A stretch of DNA of 44,679 nt, from NCBI GenBank assembly GCA_900088475.1, contig FLMG01000135.1:139479-184157 (forward strand), in the 5' to 3' direction. This DNA comes from Hyphochytrium catenoides. Lineage: Eukaryota; Sar; Hyphochytriomycetes; Hyphochytriales; Hyphochytriaceae. Numbering within the stretch: the stretch's first letter is position 1; each line of letters begins with the position of its first letter. Position numbers and translations under genes: made by a program. This document shows positions 12,518 through 22,763 of this stretch, piece after piece. Below the pieces are notes generated by a model that was not told the origin of the DNA, did no database searches, and saw only the letters and a program-made list of their open reading frames with translations.

Positions 12518-13804
12518 GAGATACAGCTCATCTCTTAGTCTCGACTTTTCTCATCTTCAATGCAAACATTCTCATCACGGACAGACTCCGCTGTCCCGCT
12601 TAGCGAAGATCACTTTCTTCACTAACACTACTAGAGCTCAATACCTTCTCGTGACTACCTCATTATTTTTTGTGGCATCGAATCTCACAAGTAGGTATCT
12701 TCACGATTTGAGAGACCTGCTGTAGGAGACCGCGCCTGGAGAGTCACCATCTCAGTCCGCCTACACCTGGCACAGCCGTCATTTCGCTGCCAGCGAGAAG
12801 ATGTCACCAGATTACCTCCATTTCCATCCACCTCATCAGTCATAGGTTTTCCTAGTGTTTGATTCTATGATGGTTCTAATCCGAGTGCATCCTCCTGTCA
12901 GCGGAGTGGTGGTGAACGCGCAGAGGATGCTCAGTGTGAGGGAGAGTCTTAGCTAAGGTGCACTTGTGTCTTGGTGAGAAAAAGCTTTACTGAATGAGTT
13001 ATGATAGATCCTACATAACAGAGGAAGAAGGAAAGCAAGTACAATAGTATAGGAAACCAAGTACTAAAGACTGTATGGACTGTTCAATGATGAAGTGACT
13101 CTTGAGGATAAGGTGACTGTTGACCTTAATGAGTCGACACAAAGGCAGTGACGTAAGTGCAAAGCAAACCGTAACGCCAACACATCCACCATCATCCCCG
13201 AGTAACCTTTGGCTTCAGCTACACTGTATTATAAAGGAGCCGACGAACTGTGACAAGGAGCTCCTAGAGATAGCTTTATAATGCTTATCGACGACTACTC
13301 ATTCAGAGTAGTCCAGAGCCTGCAGCATGACACTATGACGATGAAGATCGGTTGTTGGATTCTCAAGATTATTGATGAGGAAGGATCTTACATAAACTTC
13401 AGCTGGCCTTTCAAAAGGTTCATCGCAAGGTTTCATCATCTATTCACCGATGTAGAAAAGGGTGTTTTGAAGCTTTCAATAGGAAAATGTGAAGGTTTCT
13501 TTCCATCAGAACCTTGATGTTCTTTCTTACTCTACGAAAAGACAGGCGATGTGTTGAGAACAAAGCTTCTGATACCTTTATCACCCACGGTGGTCCCACG
13601 GTTGCTGTTCGTGAAGGACGATTGAGGTGATGACTACAAAGATCTTTTCCTCGCGCGAAGACCTATTGGGACATTCGGCCCACTAACAGCCAAACTCCTA
13701 GCTTGTAGCGGGGGGGCGGTCGTAGTTATCCTAAGCCTCTCCCAACCTGCACTGCACCGACTTGTCTCTCAAAGCCGAGGAGTCCAAAGCCAAGACGAGG
13801 TGAG
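12518..13804. other. Gene-poor stretch downstream of the copia relic
   Basis: No supported gene. It may contain a degraded 3' LTR just after the copia stop, but I could not find terminal TG/CA ends with a matching second copy. A 78-codon ORF at 13281-13517 has no recognisable domain and no splice partners, so I do not call it. The end of the stretch should hold the promoter and 5' UTR of the questin-oxidase-like gene. Confidence 0.4.
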
Positions 13805-15143
13805 ATGCCGTCAGTGAGTAAAGCAGCGCTGCATCAACTTCTGAAAGCTACCGGAAGGGAGAAGTTCCACATTGAGTACGGAGGTTTCCTCTCAAACCAC
13901 ATCAGCCACGGTATAATCGCGTTGTACTACTTGGGAGCTACTGAAGATGTTCTAGCACGCTTCGTGGACCGGTACATTCAGCAGCATATTTCTAACGCTC
14001 CACCGCAGCTTGAAGAACAGGAAGCCGTTTCTGAGAGTTCCCTAGATCAGTGGAAGGGAGCTCGGAAAAATTTCCTCGGCGTGGCTGCCTTTTTGGAGAG
14101 AGAAAAGACGACCCTTAAATCCGTGTCTTCAGTCGTCACTAAGTATACCCCTCAGCTTCTAGACGGAGGCCATGCTTCCGCGCTGCATCCCATTATTCAC
14201 CTTGGTTTTGGGCTAAAGGTGGCTGATGAAGATATGGTCGTAGACGGTCTAAGCTACATGGTATACTCATACAATCCAATGAGTACCTCACCAGAAGCTG
14301 TTCTCGAGCTCATAAAACGGCGCCAAGCTGGTACTGATGTGCAAGAAGCAAGCAACGCCAAATCTCACCAACCCACTACTCTTAGTGAAGCGCTGAGGGC
14401 GATCAAGACTTCTGGAAAATACGATGGACTCCTTGAGCATTATACCCAACAGGAGAAGTACTCCTCTCGTGTGCCTGCGATGGGGAAGTTCCAGATGAAG
14501 CTTTCTATCCTCGCAGAAGAGGCTGACGGTCAAGACTTAATCAATCAGTACGCCGCCTGCCTTCTACCTCACATCATTGCAAAAAGTCGCGCAGGTCACT
14601 CATCCGTGGCTGACATCACGCTTGATGAAGTCATAGAAGCATATGGTCTAGCAGAGAGGGATGACTTCTTCCTGCTACATGCGGTAGGTCATTCTTGCAC
14701 TAGTCATGATGGCTCCAAATTCCCTTTCTTTCACTCAACTTGCTCCATTTACCAAATAGGTTACTTCTGCCTGGGCGCTGCGCGAGATATTGAGGCATGT
14801 GCCTGAGACCCTACACATTCAAGTCATTGCGCACTTCGTACGGGTAGCCTTGGCGGTGTATGTGGTGCAAGGGATGCCCCTTATCAGAGAGAAGGCATTG
14901 GAGAGCACTGGAGAGGAGCTCCCTAGCCGGGAAGCCATAGAGGAGGCCACGCTAAAGGCAGCTCAAGTCGACGACGAGGTGGACGAACATTTGTTTAAGC
15001 TTGTTTTCGTTTGTTTAGAACGAGAACAGGAGTTGCGGAACTCCATCCTTGAGGATCAGAAAATGGAAGAATCCGAAGCGCGAAGATTGGCCGATATTGC
15101 GCGCATTGTAGCTGCAAAAAAAGCTGGACTCTTGGGCTGGTGA
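13805..15143 (+). CDS. Questin-oxidase-like protein (AflY/DUF4243 family)
   Basis: Two exons, 13805-14683 and 14760-15143 (a 76-nt GT-AG intron), give 420 residues. Family hallmarks are visible: the His-rich N-terminal stretch FHIEYGGFLSNHISHGIIAL with YYLGA just after it (about residues 20-43), HPIIHLGFGLKVADEDMVV mid-protein, and a C-terminal helical part with ALREILRHVP. In fungi, members of this family (AflY, GedK) take part in oxidative cleavage of anthraquinone rings during polyketide biosynthesis. Homologues also occur in bacteria and protists with no known substrate. No polyketide synthase or other biosynthetic gene is visible nearby, so a secondary-metabolism role is not supported here. 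The C-terminal exon is charged and ends AKKAGLLGW. The start is the first ATG of a long open frame, directly before the conserved region. There is no signal peptide or membrane segment. Confidence 0.75.
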
Positions 15144-16278
15144 TCGATCTTACCTTTCAGGGTCACTTAAACATGAATAGTGGTCACGTACTACTAAGTA
15201 AAGGTCATAAGGCAATATTGGTCCAACGCAATTGAGCTCGTCACCACATAGGTCTTTACTCTGCATCAACTCTAGTGAGGAGCAAACCTAGAGGAAGGCA
15301 AAGTGTTATGGCTTTTACGAGTAAGGATGTTACTGGGTGTCCGGAGCGACATGGAGAAGCTTCCAACTAATAATGAGGCATCTTTGGGAGTTTGTCGTTG
15401 CTGCTGGCTTCGAAGTTAGGACACCGGTTTCTACCCAGTCTACGCTTTGATTGCCGCAGCTCTGGCTCAGCGAGGTACCTTGAACGAGTGCTACCTTGGA
15501 CGATACAGCAATGAGATCAGCTCACGGTACAAGTATCATATCTTTGACGCTTCTCTTCCCTACAGATTGGTGGGCACGGCAGGGATGTCATCATCGCGCG
15601 TCAATGCAACCCAGCGTGGCTTTCCTCCGTCACAATGTCACAGTGCAGCTCACAGTGCTGTATCATCCTTTCCATCGACGACATAGCATCTGTTATAACC
15701 TTCCTCGTAACTCTATCTTCAAATGATCGCGCTGTTGGATGACAGAAGCGTATCGGTTGGGCAAATATACAGAGTTCTCTCTACAGTATGAGTAGTATGG
15801 ACAAAGGCCTTCTTGCCGAACCTTCGTTACTCTGTTCCTGACCTAAGGCCTTACGGACAAAATCTCTCCAGCTTCAACATTGGGATTGAAACGTTTCCCT
15901 ATTCCAACTTTTAGCACCGTAAAACTCTGTTGGGCGCCAGCGAAACATTCCGCAACGAAAGATATCAAATTTGAAGCTCCCTCTCAATTGCTCAATTGAC
16001 CCTTCCTTTCTTGTTTTTGTGGTGGTGTGGTGGTTGTTCGAGGTCCCGATGGTGTGGTGCTGGTATCCACTGTACTGCCATGACGGTGCAGGCAATGGGA
16101 TGGTGAGAGCACGCCAGACAGACAGCAGAAGCTTCGTCACAGTGTCAGTGAGACCATCTGCAGACGAAGCCGGAGCTCCGCAGATGCAAGTTGAGCTCTC
16201 CTCTTCATGGTATCCTAGCCTTTCAAGCTCCTTGACCTGACTTGAGGACTATATGTGGCGTCTCTGTTGGCCATAGGG
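15144..16278. other. Intergenic stretch, no recognised gene
   Basis: About 1.1 kb. Short ORFs on both strands (for example 15447-15686 and 15971-16240) have no domain and no consistent splice pattern. A short GT-rich run (GTGGTGGTGTGGTGGTTG) lies near 16020. The 3' part should contain the promoter and 5' UTR of the TMTC-like gene. Confidence 0.45.
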
Positions 16279-19216
16279 ATGGGGAGGTCTAAACTTCTGT
16301 CCCTAGCAATGCGACAGTCTCCACATGAGGTTGACAAAGAACGTGACAACGTAGCACTCCCAGCTCTTTGTGAAGCATTTAGGTCCATAGTTTGGTGAGC
16401 TGCTTCTCACCCTTTGCGAACTACGGCATTTTACTAACCCGTCAACTCTCTTTATAAAGGACTAGGCAGCTGACTGTTCCCTTACTTGGCTTCTTGGTCT
16501 TTGCAAATACTCTGAGCGCGGGTTTTGTTTGGGATGACCGTGCTGCTGTTTACGCCAACCAGGATGTCTTGGGAACTCGTCCCCTGATGGAGGCCTTCAA
16601 ACACGATTTTTGGGGTCAAAACATCACCTTACCACGAAGCCACAAGAGCTACAGGCCGCTGACCATACTCACCTTAAGGTGAAAAGATAGCCTTCATCGC
16701 GGAAATTTGATTAGAGCATGCTAATCGTGTCACACCATACAGGCTAAACTACGCTCTAAGCGGTCTGAACCCCTTCTCTTACCATCTCCTAAATGCGGTA
16801 AGCCTGGATGGGAGTTTTCATTTTGCCTTACAGCGAACTGTCGACCTAAGCACCCTGCTGCAGGCCCTTCATGCTGTGGTATGCAGCTTGGTAAGCACAG
16901 TGGCCCATCGGATTCTCAAGAGTGACGTTCAGGCCTTCTTGGCCGGCGTTATTTTTGCAGTCCACCCTGTACACTGTGATGCTGTAGCTAGCATTGTGGG
17001 TCGAGCAGACGTTCTTACAGCGGTCTTCTACCTTGGGGGCGTCCTTGTTTATGACCACTCCCTCAAGCTGGCTGGTCTGAGCCAGTGGGCAGGCTTCACT
17101 GCAGCCGTCGTCTTGGCTATTACTGGTGAGTCAGTACGGTCAAGGGCCAACCTATCAAGGCACTAACTACTGCCGTTCGGAAATCTCTCAGGGATGCTTA
17201 GCAAAGAGTCCGGGTTCACTGCCTTCGGCATGTACTTCATAATGGAGATTCTGCACGTCACAAAGGGTAAGTTCCTCTTAGTAGGTTTCATCTTACCTAT
17301 ATTTAGGTCAAAGGTTAAGCTAAGATGCATTAGGTCTGCGCGACTGGAAGCCCCTCCTCGTGCTCTCTGGTAGTGCGGCGCGTCTAATAGCCTTACCGGT
17401 TATTGCAGCTGTGCTGCTCTGCGCCCGTGTAGCTATTAACGGACCGAACCGTTTCTACCCATGGTCCATCAACGAGAACCATCTATACAAGCTCCCTTTT
17501 GGCTTCACCAAAGTCCTCTCCATCGCTCATACTCACGCGAAATACTTCTGGCTACTTTTCTGGCCAAACAAGCTCAGTTACGATTGGGGTTTCAATGAAA
17601 TACCGCTGGTACTTAGGAAGGATGACCCTCGCTTGATTGGCATAGTAACATCCTACGCTTTGGTTCTGGCCGTCCTTTTCCTTGCGCTCGCCAATCGGAA
17701 CAAGAGAGTTCTCATGTCCCTGATGTTAGGCATTCTTCCGTTCCTTCCTGCCCTGAACATCTTCATGCCTGTCGGAGCAATGGTGGCTGAGCGCCTCTTG
17801 TACTTGCCAAGTGTGGGTTTCTGTCTTCTTGCGGGATACGCCATGGGGCAAACGTTAGACAAGCTGCTGCTAAGAATTGCCTCCTCTCGAAAATCTGGAG
17901 ATCACTCTGTGGCGGCTCGCTACGTTTACTTTATGCTTGGGCTACTAAGCCTGGTGACTGTTTTATTTGGTGCTCGGACAGTGATTAGGAACTTTGACTG
18001 GCACTCGGAGAAGTCGTTGTTTGAGACGGGTTACCAAGTCGCCCCAGGGAGCATCAAGACCGCCAACAATTTAGCTCAGCGCTTTCTTCAACCCGTAGGT
18101 GCCAGTCGAGCCGCTGAGGTAAGTCCAGCGCCGGAGGGAATCCCTATCCTTTCGCAGATATCGTTCTGACTCGCCTTTACACAGATTTTGCAAAAGACAA
18201 TAGCTACTCATCCATCTTATGTGGAAGGGCTCTCAAATCTTGGCTTGGCCCATATGTTCACCGCAAACTATGAATTATCAGTTCGTTACTTGGTCCGGAG
18301 TATACAATATCGCCCGGCAGACGCTAGTGTAAGTCCATGGGTCTCTTCTATCACGCAGAGTCGAAAAACTGATGACCCGGTATCCTAGAATTTAGGTTAC
18401 TTGGGCCAGTCGCTGATGTCCATTATGCCGTCGGTAGAGCTAGTGCAGGGAAAGTCGAGTCCTGCCTATCTCAAACTCAAGCACTACGCTACATTGACTT
18501 TGGATGCATCTATCACGCATGGGAGCCGGTACCCTTTGGTTTACCATAACCGAGGAACCTTGGCCTTTGCAGATAAGCGCTACAATGACGCCATAAGGTG
18601 CGGGGAATCCCTACTTAAGCGTTTAGATGCTTACATCTAAAGTGAAAATCCTTAGATACTATGAGGCGGCTGTGAGGGCCAACGCCATGCTACAACCTAT
18701 AGAGTCTGGTTTTCGCATGAGGAACTGGGAGATCGCCAATATGATTGGGCTCTGCTATATGGAACTTGGCGAACTAGACCGGGCCAGAGATGTTTTCATA
18801 TCCTCTCAACTATTACTTCTCTTCCACTCTTGAATGACAATTTGCATTGTGACCCTTAACTTCTGCGTACATTGAGGGCACCAAAGAGGAGCCCACAAGT
18901 GTTCCTCTTCATCTAAATCTTGGCAGCCTTTACTGCAAGCTCAACGACTATGGTAAGTGCGTGCCACAATGTGTAACTTCGGCTTTGGTTAACAAGCAAT
19001 GTCACAGCGAGTGCCATCGAAGTCGGCCGTCGGGCCCACGAGTTAGACCCAGAAGAGCCGGCGGCAATGACGAACCTTGGCTTTGCGCTTGAGAACTCGG
19101 GAGATTTGCCAGCAGCTGAAGAATGGTACCGAAGAGCTTACGAGATGAAACCCGATCACCCTCAGATCAAGAGAAACTACGAGTGGATTCGGTCTAGACT
19201 TGCACAGCAGAGTTGA
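16279..19216 (+). CDS. TMTC-like transmembrane and TPR repeat protein
   Basis: Exons: 16279-16394, 16466-16678, 16743-16797, 16864-17125, 17192-17266, 17334-18118, 18185-18328, 18389-18597, 18656 to about 18804, about 18890-18952, and 19008-19216, giving about 760 residues. The N-terminal half is a polytopic membrane region with TMTC motifs: FVWDDRAAVYANQDVLG, HDFWGQNITLPRSHKSYRPL, FAVHPVHCDAVASIVGRAD, and the DUF1736 block ending LLFWPNKLSYDWGFNEIPL. The C-terminal part is a row of TPR motifs (for example NLGLAHMFTANYELSVRYLV and AMTNLGFALENSGDLPAAEE, then WYRRAYEM). In animals TMTC1-4 act in the ER, in O-mannosylation of cadherins and in calcium handling; family members in protists are uncharacterised. 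The acidic FVWDDR loop matches the proposed catalytic loop of GT-C glycosyltransferases. The junction between exons 9 and 10 (18804-18890) is unresolved. The ATG at 16279 is chosen because it leads straight through the first splice into the first conserved segment. Confidence 0.88.
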
Positions 19217-20650
19217 GATTGATTCCTGAAGCAAACCAGGGACATCAACTCTATCCTGTACAATAACATGAGTACATTAGGCAATCAAGCTGCGTGCAGG
19301 TTAGCGCTCTCACCACACCAAACTTGACCCGCAAGCTTACAGATGCAGCTAGTCTCCACCTCTTGGTGCACTGCGTTTCTTTTCTGGTGTATCATTCATA
19401 AGGGATGCTAAAATAGCCAACCGTTCCTAGGCTTTCATCAAGGCCATTCAGTAGACGCTGTCTTTTACCAAGTAGGGTTTCCCTCAGTTCGGTGCACAGC
19501 TGGTGGCTGCCTGGGCAGGTCCTTGCTTGACTGAATGAAGGTCAACAATAGGATTAAGTGTTCGTTGCAGTGGATGTCGTGGCCGAGGCTTGAACGCTTT
19601 TGGCAGAGTTGCAGATGCATTTTTGATGGCTGACGCCTTCTATAGTCGCTCACAATGGATAGCTCTTGGACAGTGGAACGGCCCAGCACTCCTTTATAAG
19701 ACTGGCAATAATCTTCACCAGAAAACATCCGCGCCGATTCATCTCTCGCCATCGTCCCCAAGTCTCTCTATCAAAGAGATAAGAAAAGGGTTCCTACCAC
19801 ACCAAAAGTAGACTCTTGTTGTAAAGTTTGTGTGTGGACTACCTATTATTATTCTTTACCTCCCCTACCAGGCTCTTTCAGTAGGAAGGAGATCAAGAGC
19901 TATTATATTGTAGTAATAATGAGATAGGTATGCCGCCGCTCCGTGTACAACAACAGTTAGGTTGTAGTGACCATCTTAGTCCCGCCTAAGATGATGATGA
20001 TGGATCACAGAGACCGTTTCCCTATGGTTTATAAGGCGATGAGGAGGAGGACTAGAACTGGAGCCAGGCGTGTTTCTCTTCCTCAGCTTGATGTCCAATG
20101 TCTGTCTCCTTTGTTGACAATCCTTCTACCTATGCGTCCTTGTCCCTTGTCCCATCAAGCTTGCTGCCTCCTCCTTGGATGATCATCATCCCAAAGTCAG
20201 AAGTCTTCCCTTGAATGTTCTGCCATCGCTGCCTCAACAATCAGAAGCCAGATGAGGAGAAGTGATGCTTGGAGAAGAACGTAGGTAGATTATAAGAGTT
20301 CCAGACCGTAGCAACTAGTTCAATAGCCCTATGAGCAACGCCTTGTTTGCCGACGATGTTGAAACACTTCTCTTATCCTTCTCCTGTTGCTCTGAGCACA
20401 GCAAAGGGTTGGGCCACCTCCGACGACGACGTCACGAAACAAAGTCAACTTGTTGTGCAGGCCTGCATCATTGCCCACTCCACTGGAGGAGTGTGCACTC
20501 CACAGAATTTGTACAAGAGGATAACCCTCAAGGTCACCTATAGGCTTGCATCACTCCCCTACTTTCCAGGTGGGTGCCACGTTACCGCCAGTTCAGGGTT
20601 CAAATTCACCCGCGGCCGTAGGAAGACACCTCACCTCGGCCAACCAAAGG
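19217..20650. other. Intergenic stretch, no recognised gene
   Basis: About 1.4 kb between the TMTC-like gene and the secreted repeat protein. Only short ORFs without domains are present. The open frame of the downstream gene extends upstream to an ATG at 20546, but the signal peptide begins at 20651, so 20546-20650 is taken as 5' UTR. Confidence 0.45.
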
Positions 20651-21700
20651 ATGCAGCTGGCACGCATCACCGGCTCCATAGCCTTCCTGTCTACCGCTGT
20701 CTTGCTGCTAGCAGATCTTCCAGCACCTACGGTTGGCGGAAGTACTAATCAGGGTGACGACGTTTCTTCCATCCTTAGCCGGGCCAATCCTAATGCATTT
20801 GACTTCCGTCAACTTGAGGAGTTGACTGCGATGGAAGATGGCTCTATAGATACAGAAGACAATGGACCTGAAAACTTTCTTGAAGACAATATGATGGAAA
20901 CTAGCAGCTCCTTGAAAGCATCCTCATTTGACAGCAGTGATGACAGCAAGTCATCCGATGGTTCGCGATCGTATGGCAGCTACCGCAAAAAGACGTGGAC
21001 GTCAAAAGAGGCTTGTGCATGCGCCTGTAAGATAGTGGCCATCAACAATAACGTTAACGTTCCGGTCATGATGGGCGGAGTGAACCAGCAGCCTATTCTC
21101 ACTCCGTCTAATCGTCCGCCAGTTCTAACTCCTTCTCTGAGACCACCCGTAAACAATATTCCGGTCAATAATGGGCAAATCAACCAGGTTCCTCCAGTTA
21201 ATGGTCAGACTGGAGCTCTCCCAGTCAATGGGAACCCTAACAACCAGCTTCCTCCGACTGGCCAGGTCAATCAGCTCCCTCCAAATGGACAGATTAACCC
21301 GCTCCCGGCCGTTGGACAAATGCAGCAGCTCCCGCCGGTTAACGGTCAAACTAATCAGTTCCCACCACATAACCAACAAGTTATTCCCCTTGGTACACAG
21401 AGTACAACGAATGGCCAGATTCCTCCAGCCAATGGGCAGCTCAACCAAATTCCAGCTAACCAGCAGGCAGCCAATACCAATGTCAATAACCCTTTGAACG
21501 TCCAAAGGACAAACGCTATACCTCCTGCCAATCAAGGGCGACAAACAAGGTCTTTGCAGGACGCTTCTACTACGTCCACGTCCAATTTTTCAGCCACCCC
21601 ATCTCAGCTCACCAATAGCCCAGTCATGACCCAAGTATGTGGTTGCGTATGCAAGGGTATCAAAGGAAAGAAGAAGAAGAAGTCATCGTACAGCTCATAA
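20651..21700 (+). CDS. Secreted Asn/Gly/Gln-Pro repeat protein with two CxCxCK motifs
   Basis: Single exon, 349 residues from the ATG at 20651. This start is preferred to 20546 because it opens with a typical signal peptide (MQLARITGSIAFLSTAVLLL). Next comes an acidic, Ser/Asp-rich segment (about 55-108, including SFDSSDDSKSSDGS), then a basic RKK and CACACK (Cys 122, 124, 126). Residues about 140-300 are low-complexity, with irregular units of about 10 residues around PPxNGQxNQLP. The C-terminal part holds RQTRSLQD, then CGCVCK (Cys 330, 332, 334) and a Lys/Ser tail (KGKKKKKSSYSS). I recognise no named family. The layout suggests an extracellular structural, wall, adhesion or biomineral-associated protein, which is inference only. 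It is intronless, unlike most neighbours. Antisense ORFs over the repeats are artefacts of its composition. Confidence 0.72.
   Translation: MQLARITGSIAFLSTAVLLLADLPAPTVGGSTNQGDDVSSILSRANPNAFDFRQLEELTAMEDGSIDTEDNGPENFLEDNMMETSSSLKASSFDSSDDSKSSDGSRSYGSYRKKTWTSKEACACACKIVAINNNVNVPVMMGGVNQQPILTPSNRPPVLTPSLRPPVNNIPVNNGQINQVPPVNGQTGALPVNGNPNNQLPPTGQVNQLPPNGQINPLPAVGQMQQLPPVNGQTNQFPPHNQQVIPLGTQSTTNGQIPPANGQLNQIPANQQAANTNVNNPLNVQRTNAIPPANQGRQTRSLQDASTTSTSNFSATPSQLTNSPVMTQVCGCVCKGIKGKKKKKSSYSS
21170..21480 (+). repeat. Irregular tandem repeat coding NGQ/LPP units
   Basis: Within the secreted protein, about ten degenerate units of roughly 30 nt encode variants of PPxNGQxNQLP (for example VPPVNGQTGALP, LPPTGQVNQLPP, LPPVNGQTNQFPP). 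Copies differ in sequence and length, so this is an old, diverged repeat rather than a fresh microsatellite. Confidence 0.75.
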
Positions 21701-22763
21701 GTACCCTATCTTCGGCCAAGGGAGTGGTAGGAGTAGTGGCTAGTTCTTCTTTACGCAGTGCCGCGCCTCTTCTTCTACCTTCTGGATGCAGTCACTCTTT
21801 CGGTTCGAACAGCTAAAGAGGAATGTAGATAATGTATCTGTCGCTTTCTACATCTAGCTCTGGCTCTTGGCCTTCGTTTTCCACTTCGTGGCACATCACT
21901 GAACGTGCTCACTTACAGAATGAAAGACTATGATTCAAAAAAGCAAGAAACATCATCATCTCATAATTGCTTAGTGTGCCCAACCTTATCTTTTGTTCGT
22001 ACTATGACTTCTAGTGTGATGGCTGATAGGGCTAGGCGCAGCTCCGCTTCCTTTTTCTCTCGTTGTCCGCTTCAGTAGCCGGGCAAGCGTTGCTATGGAC
22101 AGCTTTTAATATTTCGTAAGTATGATGTACTATTATTATGCTCGAAGCTCTTCTTGTCATTTTTTCTTTAGAACGTCGTTCCTCGTCTAGCATTGTTACC
22201 TCCAAATGTTGGCTGCCACCGCCAGTGGTAGGAAGATGGCCAAGAAGAGGTAGTAGTTTTGCCACGATAGTTGTCTCTTTATCTTTGTGTACAGCATGTG
22301 TCTTCGTTCACTCTGTTGGCTTCTTGTTTATATTCCTTCTTCCATCAGTGGAGCGAGTGGAGCGGATGATGCCCTTTCGAGGTCAGTCTTTGCTTGTTGT
22401 ACAAGGGTAATAATGAGGTTATCGTTCAGGTTTCCCCCCGGAGCCGCGGTGATGATCTTCCTCCTCAGACGACGATGCGAATCCTCCCATCATTTTTCTC
22501 TGCCAAATAGACGAGTTGGAGTGTGAACGTAAGCTTCGTGGCTTCTGAGTGCCTGCTAATCCTTAGTCAAACTTCATTTTCTCAAGCAGAAGTGACACTC
22601 TATGCGGCTAGTAGTGTGATACCTAAGACTACCATGAAGTCTTCTCTCTGGCCCCTCGGCATGCGACAGTGGTCCGAGAAGAAACTTGACTGGGACAGGC
22701 GTTGAAGCAAAGCCACAAGCTCTGGCTGGCAGGAGTGCCGGGAAGCACAGGCACTGTGTAAAG
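21701..22763. other. Intergenic stretch, no recognised gene
   Basis: About 1.06 kb between the secreted repeat protein and the ankyrin-DHHC gene. It holds only short domain-less ORFs. An in-frame upstream ATG at 22686 could extend the next protein by 26 residues. Confidence 0.45.

Noticed and set aside
13281-13517. 78-codon plus-strand ORF
   Set aside because: No domain, no splice partners, no homology I recognise; length is compatible with chance.
21170-21480. CRISPR-like regular repeat array
   Set aside because: The repeats are degenerate, uneven, lie inside a coding frame and the host is eukaryotic.
21125-21544. 139-codon antisense ORF over the repeat protein
   Set aside because: It is the reverse complement of the NGQ/LPP repeats and open only because of their composition.
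13805-21700. Biosynthetic or glycosylation gene cluster formed by the questin-oxidase-like, TMTC and secreted repeat genes
   Set aside because: They have separate long intergenic spacers, unrelated families and no other pathway genes; adjacency alone is weak evidence.
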